Shown in pieces: positions 18,991-23,452 of a stretch of DNA of 23,452 nucleotides. The notes below the pieces were generated by a model, which had not been told where the DNA came from, did not search any database, and saw only the letters and a list, made by a program, of their open reading frames with translations. Source of the stretch: a virus; IMG/VR virus record IMGVR_UViG_3300022696_000090, positions 1-23,452 of that record; one strand, given 5' to 3'. The translations under genes were made by a program, and so were the position numbers. Every line of letters starts with the position of its first letter. Positions within the stretch are counted from its first letter, which is position 1.

Positions 18991-19602
18991 GTGCCCGTTC
19001 AGTTACTGCGCCCGAATACCGTAGCGATCTTCGCGACCGACCCGACTGGAACCGCGGGCGTCGCCGCGAAGCTCACCGCGTTCTTGCTCACGCAAGCGCA
19101 GATCGATCTACCTGGCCGGTTCCGTTTTGACTTGGTCCGGCAGTACACGCATTCGAGTGGGTTTGACGCGGCTAGGAGCCCGGTTGAACAGGCGGTGGCC
19201 GACAACCTGGTCAAGCGGCCCGAGTCGCTCACCGTGTCCGGATCGCTGTCCGCGACGCCGGTGTTTGCCTTCGGCGGAGGTACCGGGGCGTTCGGGTCTT
19301 TGATCCGCCGCGACCTGATCCAGCTAAAGGCGCTGCAGCGTTTGGCGGACGTCGGAGAGCCGCTCGTCGTGGTGACGCCATCGCAGGTGTTCGGGTCTAT
19401 GGCTCCGGTGTCGATCCAGGACGTGCACACGATGGATCATAAGGTCGAGCTAACGATCACGTTCGAGGAGATCCAGATCGTCTCTCCGCTATCCGTCGAC
19501 GGTGCGCTGGACCTAGACGCGCTTCTAGCAGGTGCCGGCGCAACCGAGGGCATCGGGGGCCAAGCAACAGGAGCGGTGCCAGACCCGGGGGGTCCGTTGT
19601 GA
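18991..19602 (+). CDS. Dit-like baseplate protein (tail hub adaptor)
   Basis: A 203-residue protein. The N-terminal half has RPNTVAIFATDPTGTAG and SPVEQAVADNLVKRPESLTVSGSLSATP, in the pattern of the Dit N-terminal domain. The middle RRDLIQLKALQRLADVGEPLVVVTPSQVFGSMAPVSIQDVHTMDHKVELTITFEEIQIV matches the family's hydrophobic strand pairs. The last 40 residues are low-complexity and acidic. Dit-like proteins dock the tape measure and hub onto the tube. A perfect AGGAGGTGA ends 5 nt before the GTG start (18991). The stop overlaps the next gene by GTGA. Confidence 0.75.
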   Translation: MPVQLLRPNTVAIFATDPTGTAGVAAKLTAFLLTQAQIDLPGRFRFDLVRQYTHSSGFDAARSPVEQAVADNLVKRPESLTVSGSLSATPVFAFGGGTGAFGSLIRRDLIQLKALQRLADVGEPLVVVTPSQVFGSMAPVSIQDVHTMDHKVELTITFEEIQIVSPLSVDGALDLDALLAGAGATEGIGGQATGAVPDPGGPL

Positions 19603-19910
19603 TCACACAGATCAACGTGCGAGTGGCGGCGAGCCAGCGGTCGACGATCCAGTTCGTCACGCTCGATGACGTCCGCATCGGCCTTCGTTTTTCGTACATG
19701 GCTAGCTTTCAACGGTGGGTAATGTGGCTTGTCGCGGTCGACAACGAGGACATCGCCGGTCCGATCCGCCTAGTACCTGGGTTGGATCTTCTGTTGCCGT
19801 ACAAGTACGATCCTCGTGTCCCGCCGGGCGTTCTATTTGTCGACGGCGACCCTCCGACCCTTGAGACCGTAGACCTCGAATCCCGGCTGTTGTACAGGCC
19901 ATCATCGTGA
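19599..19910 (+). CDS. Baseplate plug protein
   Basis: A 103-residue beta-rich protein. RFSYMASFQRWVMWLVAVDNEDIAGPIRLVPGLDLLLPYKYDPRVPPGVLFVDGDPPTLETV matches the single-domain plug family known from Pam3-type baseplates, with its RW-x-x-D-x-I-x-G-x-x-L-V-x-G-x-D-L-L-x-P-Y core. It closes the central channel of the hub. GTG is fixed by the GTGA overlap (19599) with the upstream gene. It also overlaps the hub gene by GTGA (19907). Confidence 0.8.
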   Translation: MITQINVRVAASQRSTIQFVTLDDVRIGLRFSYMASFQRWVMWLVAVDNEDIAGPIRLVPGLDLLLPYKYDPRVPPGVLFVDGDPPTLETVDLESRLLYRPSS

Positions 19911-20839
19911 TCACGTTCCCCCGATACTTCCGACCGTCTGCGATCGCGACGGTGACGACCGTGGCGGGTACCGTGCTCACGGTCAAGGATCTGAACCTGC
20001 CTCCTCCGGCCCCACGCGGACCTAGGATCGTGTTCCGTGTGACGAAAACGCTGATGTCGGATCCAGACGAGGCGGACGTCGCGATTTACAATCTGAGCCC
20101 GGTCCGCGAGCGGCTGGTAACGGACGCGTTTTCGGAGCTTGGACGATCTCGCGTTCTGCTGTTCGGAGGGTACGGCTCGACGACGGCCCGCCTGTTCGGG
20201 GGCGATGTCAGGAGCATGCAGGCGCACCGCCGCGAGGGGCCGGACTACGCCCTAGTCATGTCAGCGGACGACGCAGGGGACTCGCTCGCGGAGCTCACCG
20301 TATCCTATGGGACCGCGGGGCTGACCGCGGACAACATGATCGACATCGCGATCGCGGCGATCAACACGGGCGATCCGACGCGAGGCGTTGCCCCCTACCC
20401 GCTGGCGCGGCATCCTAGCGTCGCGACGGTTGTAGCGGCGGCGGGCCCAGCCGCTGCAGGTAACCCGTTCTCTGGCGTGCACGCGGGCAAGGTGACCGAG
20501 CTGTTCGACGAGGCCGCTCGGATCCTGAAAGCTCGATGGTGGATCGCAGACGGGCTGTTCTATATGGCGGCGCGCAAGCTACCTACGGACGGCCTTGCGA
20601 TTGTGCTTCGATCCACGCAGTGGTTGTCGGAGCCGCAGGACGACGCCAACGGCGTCATGAAGGTGGCTGTGCTTTTCGATCCGAACCTCGTGCCAGGCCG
20701 GCAGGTCCAGCTCGTCGATCAGCGCGCGCAGCTTCGCTTCATCGAACCTACTCCGTACCGCGTCGAAGCGGTTACGCATTCAGGAGACACGCGCTCGGGG
20801 CCGTGGAGCTCGGAGCTCGTCTTGAGGAGGTTTCCGTGA
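19907..20839 (+). CDS. Baseplate hub protein (gpD/gp27-like)
   Basis: A 310-residue protein. FRPSAIATVTTVAGTVLTVKDLNLPP and PRIVFRVTKTLMSDPDEADVAIYNLSPVRERLVTDAFSEL (about 8-88) are the domain I strands. GRSRVLLFGGYGSTTARLFGGDVRSM (about 79-104) has the typical hub pattern in which RLxGGDV turns precede the inserted domain. The C-terminal part (DEAARILKARWWIADGLFYMAARK and VQLVDQRAQLRFIEPTPYRVEAVTHSGDT) carries the later strands. Three copies form the hub on which the spike sits. A strong GAGGAGG near its 3' end serves the spike gene. The order plug, hub, spike supports the call. Confidence 0.85.
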   Translation: MITFPRYFRPSAIATVTTVAGTVLTVKDLNLPPPAPRGPRIVFRVTKTLMSDPDEADVAIYNLSPVRERLVTDAFSELGRSRVLLFGGYGSTTARLFGGDVRSMQAHRREGPDYALVMSADDAGDSLAELTVSYGTAGLTADNMIDIAIAAINTGDPTRGVAPYPLARHPSVATVVAAAGPAAAGNPFSGVHAGKVTELFDEAARILKARWWIADGLFYMAARKLPTDGLAIVLRSTQWLSEPQDDANGVMKVAVLFDPNLVPGRQVQLVDQRAQLRFIEPTPYRVEAVTHSGDTRSGPWSSELVLRRFP

Positions 20840-21549
20840 GCAACAATGAAGAGTCAGACGCCGTCGATGGATCTGTACCCCTGGCGCAGGTTAGCCCGAT
20901 GGTCGACCGCAAGTTGCGGAACCTAGAGCTCGGGCTCCGTGTCGCGATGCCGGCCCGCGTGGTGACGTACAATGCCGCGACGCAAAAAGTCGATGCTCGA
21001 GGCGAGTTCCTCCCTATCCTGGCAGGCCCGAACGGTACCGACATCCCGGATACCCCGATCCTGTTCGGGCAGATCCCCGTCGCGTGGCCGCGGGCCGGGG
21101 CCGGTACGGCATACCAGACGATGCCGCTCGCCCCCAACGACACCGGCTACGTGCTCTGTATGGACCGCGCTATCAGCCGATGGCTCACTACAGGCAACCC
21201 AGCGGCACCGGTAGATCCGGTTTCCGGTCGTGCACACTCGCTAGGGGACGCGGTTTTCATCCCAGGCCTGCACACGGATACGGACGCGATTACACCTCCG
21301 CCGTCTCCGACAGCACATGTTATCGAAGGCCCGCCCGTGGCCGGGGTGCAGCTCGGAGCGACGGCCACCATGCAGGTCGCTCTGGCGTCGCAGCTGCATA
21401 CGTACATCACCGCCGCCGTTGCGGCCGGTCTCGCGGCGGCGGTACCCGGATCCGCCGACGGGGGCACCGCCGCGTTTACAGCCATGCAGGCGTACCTGGC
21501 GAGCAACCCGTTCACGTCGTTCGCGACCACGAAAGTGGTAGCAGAGTGA
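20836..21549 (+). CDS. Baseplate spike protein, Gp138-N-like
   Basis: A 237-residue protein. RNLELGLRVAMPARVVTYNAATQKVDARGEFLPIL (about 28-63) leads into an OB-fold: PILFGQIPVAWPRAGAGTAYQTMPLAPNDTGYVLCMDRAISRW (about 73-115), the conserved VPVxxPxxxG...MPLxxxDxGxxLxxxxAIxxW of Gp138 N-terminal domains. SLGDAVFIPGLHTD is the family's LxDAVFxPGL end. The rest is alanine-rich and helical. The trimer forms the membrane-piercing needle. No metal-binding HxH tip is visible. GTG is supported by GAGGAGGT upstream and the GTGA overlap with the hub gene. The 26-bp gap after the stop is the only true gap in this cluster. Confidence 0.85.
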   Translation: MSNNEESDAVDGSVPLAQVSPMVDRKLRNLELGLRVAMPARVVTYNAATQKVDARGEFLPILAGPNGTDIPDTPILFGQIPVAWPRAGAGTAYQTMPLAPNDTGYVLCMDRAISRWLTTGNPAAPVDPVSGRAHSLGDAVFIPGLHTDTDAITPPPSPTAHVIEGPPVAGVQLGATATMQVALASQLHTYITAAVAAGLAAAVPGSADGGTAAFTAMQAYLASNPFTSFATTKVVAE

Positions 21550-21555
21550 TTCTGT

Positions 21556-21563
21556 GGCATAAT
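21556..21563 (+). promoter_or_regulatory. Possible promoter TGGCATAAT in the baseplate cluster
   Basis: TGG-CATAAT (TG at 21555-21556, CATAAT at 21558-21563) lies in a 26-bp gap between the spike and wedge genes. Neighbouring baseplate genes otherwise overlap by four bases. The -35 (TGGTAG at a 16-bp spacing) is weak. The wedge ATG is 12 nt after the -10 box. Confidence 0.35.
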
Positions 21564-21575
21564 ACGTGCACCCCT

Positions 21576-21947
21576 ATGGACTACCGGATCGAAAAGACCG
21601 CGGGGCAATGGGACGTCGCGCTGGTCGACGGCGACATCGTCCTGCTCGATGACGAGTCCGATGCCGATCGGATCGAAGCAGTTTCACAGAGAGCTGTTTA
21701 CAGGTTCATGACGTGGCTAGGTGAATCACCATACGAAGTCACCGCGGGCGTGCCTCACGACGCGATCCTCGGGTCAACCGAGCCGGTCGAGGGCGTCGTG
21801 GGTCTGTACGCTCTGGAGATCGGGGACACCGAGGGCGTGTCCGCGGTCGAGGATCTGTCGTTCGTCGAAACCTCTGGGGAGCTGGAGATCACCGCGACGA
21901 TCAGGATCGGTGACGTGGAGACGACGGTGGTGGGGGCTGTATCGTGA
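21576..21947 (+). CDS. Baseplate wedge protein, gp25-like
   Basis: A 123-residue protein. The N-terminal half is DYRIEKTAGQWDVALVDGDIVLLDDESDADRIEAVSQRAVYRFMTWLGESPYEVTAGVPHDAIL (about 2-65), in which a helix RIEAVSQRAVYRFMTWLGESPYE precedes the LGESPYxxxxG turn typical of gp25/W-type wedge proteins. The C-terminal part has LYALEIGDTEGVSAVEDLSFVETSGELEITATIRIGDVETTVV, two strand pairs common to the family. It builds the wedge ring that contacts the sheath. ATG at 21576 lies after a gap with a weak promoter. It overlaps the J-like gene by GTGA. Confidence 0.8.
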   Translation: MDYRIEKTAGQWDVALVDGDIVLLDDESDADRIEAVSQRAVYRFMTWLGESPYEVTAGVPHDAILGSTEPVEGVVGLYALEIGDTEGVSAVEDLSFVETSGELEITATIRIGDVETTVVGAVS

Positions 21948-23152
21948 GCGCGTCCGTAGGAGCCAGCGGGGTCAGTACCCAGACGTTCAGCGTGATCCTA
22001 GACGAGATCGTAGCCTCGCTAGAGACGACGCTATCGCTGACGACGGCGCAGGCGAACCGCATCCGTACGTCGGTGCAGTCCGGGCTCGGGCAGTGGGCGA
22101 GGATCCAAGCGGAGCGCGAAGCGGTGGACCAGGAAGCGCTGGCGCTCGTGTACGGGTCGCTTGGCGCCGAAGCGGAAGGGACCAACCTGGACCGCGTGTT
22201 CCGCCTACTAGGGCTCGAGCGCCGAGCCGCGACAAGATCCCGGGTTACCGGCACCGCGACGGGTACGGCGGCGACGTCGATCCCGAACGGCACGCGGGTG
22301 CAATACGACAACGACGGCACCGTATGGGTCGTGGCGGACGGCCCGTACACGATCGGCGGCGGCGGGACCGTGACCGGTGTCGTCCTGGAGCGCGAAGTGG
22401 CGGATACCAGCGCCCCGGGGGCGTCGACGGACTGGACGATCCTCGATGTTGTTGTCGGGTTCTCGTCGTACGAGAGCACGGCCCAGCCGGTGATCGGCGC
22501 TCCTGTAGAGACGGATGCCGAGTTCCGCGTCCGCGCCACGACGGAGGCGTACCGCCGGGCGCTCGGGCCTACGGAGGCGATTGAGGCTGCGGTGTCTAGC
22601 GTCGACGGTGTGACGTACGTCGCGGCATGGGACAACCCGACCAGCTCGACGGATGCGGACGGGATCCCGGCGTACGCGACGAACGTCGTTGTCGAGGGCG
22701 GGGACAACGAAGAGATCGTCACGGCGATCTTGAACTCGCGGGGGGCCGGCGCTGAAATGTACGGACTGCCGGGCGGTACGCTGGTCGAGGAAACGCGTAA
22801 CCTCGGGGGCAACAAGAACATTACGATCCAGTTCAACCGCGTTGAAGACGTCGACATGTACATTCGGTGCACTATCACTACGTCGACGTCGGAGGACGCG
22901 ACGCCAGCGGGGATCACCGATACCGTCGCGGCGCTGCTCTTGGAGCAGGCGCCGGAGCTGTACGGGATCGGTGACGACGTCCTTCCGTGGCGGCTCGAGG
23001 CTGTGATCCACGTCGCGGGATATCCTGGGATCGATAGCGTGCTCGTCGAAGTCTCGGACGACGGCGTGGCCTGGCAGACCGCGAAATACCCGATCACCAT
23101 TCGCCAGCGTTCGGTGTACGACGCCGCGCGCATTACTGTGTTGGAGAACTGA
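21944..23152 (+). CDS. Baseplate wedge protein, gpJ-like
   Basis: A 402-residue protein. LDEIVASLETTLSLTTAQANRIRTSVQSGLGQWARIQAEREAVDQEALALVYGSLGAEAEGTNLDRVFRLLGLERRAATRSRVTGTATGTAATSIPNGTRV (about 18-118) is the J N-terminal domain: helical, ending in the strand with SIPxGTxV. EDVDMYIRCTITTSTSEDATPAGITDTVAALLLEQAPELYGIGDDVLPWRLEAVIHVAGYPGIDSVLVEVSDDGVAW (about 305-385) is the J C-terminal region. A large middle part contains FRVRATTEAYRRALGPTEAIEAAVSSVDGVTYV, the conserved RR-x-x-G-x-x-x-x-x-A-I core. It forms the baseplate outer wedge with gp25-like protein. GTG is fixed by the GTGA overlap. Confidence 0.9.
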   Translation: MSASVGASGVSTQTFSVILDEIVASLETTLSLTTAQANRIRTSVQSGLGQWARIQAEREAVDQEALALVYGSLGAEAEGTNLDRVFRLLGLERRAATRSRVTGTATGTAATSIPNGTRVQYDNDGTVWVVADGPYTIGGGGTVTGVVLEREVADTSAPGASTDWTILDVVVGFSSYESTAQPVIGAPVETDAEFRVRATTEAYRRALGPTEAIEAAVSSVDGVTYVAAWDNPTSSTDADGIPAYATNVVVEGGDNEEIVTAILNSRGAGAEMYGLPGGTLVEETRNLGGNKNITIQFNRVEDVDMYIRCTITTSTSEDATPAGITDTVAALLLEQAPELYGIGDDVLPWRLEAVIHVAGYPGIDSVLVEVSDDGVAWQTAKYPITIRQRSVYDAARITVLEN

Positions 23153-23154
23153 GC

Positions 23155-23452
23155 ATGAGCATCCTCCCTGATATCTACGACCCGCTGAACGCAAACTACA
23201 AGACGCAACCGTGGAACCTGCTTGATAAGGAGGATCGCGATCTAGCGACCGGCGCCGTGATCACTCCGCGCGCCGAGGCCGTGGCGTCCGAGCGGATCAT
23301 CGCGAAGCAGCTGAACGGCATCCACGGGTCGCTACACCACTTGAGCGATATGGTGAAGGGCGCAACGCAGATCGCCGCCCTGGACATCGCGGGGACGCTG
23401 GACGTGGACGGGGCAGCGACGTTGGGCGGAACGCTGGACGTGGACGGGGCGG
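23155..23452 (+). CDS. Start of tail fibre or baseplate-associated repeat protein, 3' truncated
   Basis: The 99 codons visible begin MSILPDIYDPLNANYKTQPW, then a helical region (AVASERIIAKQLNGIHGSLHHLSDMV) and ALDIAGTLDVDGAATLGGTLDVDGA at the edge. This resembles a short anchor followed by the beta-repeat shaft of a tail fibre: a 12-residue unit GTLDVDGAATLG. In this gene order (J-like wedge, then gpI-like or fibre) either a tail fibre or a baseplate fibre-connector is expected. I favour a fibre because of the repeat. The rest is beyond the window. Start ATG lies 2 bases after the upstream stop. Confidence 0.7.
   Translation, partial: MSILPDIYDPLNANYKTQPWNLLDKEDRDLATGAVITPRAEAVASERIIAKQLNGIHGSLHHLSDMVKGATQIAALDIAGTLDVDGAATLGGTLDVDGA
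23395..23450 (+). repeat. 36-bp-period direct repeat in the fibre gene
   Basis: ACGCTGGACGTGGACGGGGC occurs at 23395-23414 and again, identically, at 23431-23450. The spacing of 36 bp equals 12 codons, so it keeps frame and encodes TLDVDGA units. More copies probably lie beyond the window. Confidence 0.9.

Noticed and set aside
21901-23208. Long minus-strand open frame of 435 codons opposite the J-like gene
   Set aside because: It is an antisense shadow of a well-supported baseplate gene in GC-rich DNA. The translation is Ser/Thr/Pro-rich low-complexity without motifs and has no promoter or overlap with neighbours.
1-23452. tRNA genes, integrase or attachment sites
   Set aside because: I saw no cloverleaf-like sequence, no integrase motifs and no insertion-sequence ends, so there is no evidence in this window for a temperate lifestyle.

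Overview
The window is a GC-rich segment of a tailed phage (or prophage) with a contractile tail. It covers the end of a replication module, the packaging genes, the head genes, the neck genes, and nearly the whole tail and baseplate cluster. Gene order and protein signatures fit a small-baseplate myovirus: DUF2213-type protease/scaffold, DUF2184-type capsid protein, DUF4054-type connector, DUF3383-type sheath, DUF3277-type tube, Gp138-type spike and gpJ-like baseplate protein. The host cannot be named from the sequence. It is a GC-rich bacterium, and a lipobox in one phage protein suggests it exports lipoproteins.

Region 1 (1-3.0 kb). The C-terminus of a large replication protein is followed by a textbook terminator and an AT-rich gap with a 117-nt set of concentric inverted repeats. 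Then come a small HTH protein, a 59-aa protein, a compact sliding-clamp-like protein, a likely terminase small subunit and a 67-aa acidic protein. Several of these genes have a sigma70-like -10 box only 6-8 nt before the start codon, so their mRNAs would be leaderless.

Region 2 (3.0-6.9 kb). This holds small genes, a broken pentapeptide-repeat fragment, an LSm-like protein and a 24-unit GGTCCN hexamer repeat leading into the terminase large subunit. Where a portal gene is normally expected there are a coiled-coil protein, a ribbon-helix-helix protein, and a minus-strand pair (P-loop kinase-like protein and a second ribbon-helix-helix protein). The minus-strand pair and the head operon diverge from promoters that appear to share one palindromic -35 hexamer. 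No portal gene is visible anywhere in the window.

Region 3 (6.9-14.3 kb). Head and neck genes: protease/scaffold, decoration protein, major capsid protein, connectors and tail-completion proteins. Small membrane proteins are interspersed, and there is an unexpected lipoprotein trypsin-like protease. Most genes overlap by one or four bases, so translation is coupled.

Region 4 (14.3-23.45 kb). Sheath, tube, tail chaperones with a clear -1 frameshift signal (GGGCCCT plus a 10-bp hairpin), tape measure, Dit-like protein, baseplate plug, hub, spike, gp25-like wedge, gpJ-like wedge and the start of a repetitive fibre. The only internal promoter-like site in this block precedes the gp25-like gene.
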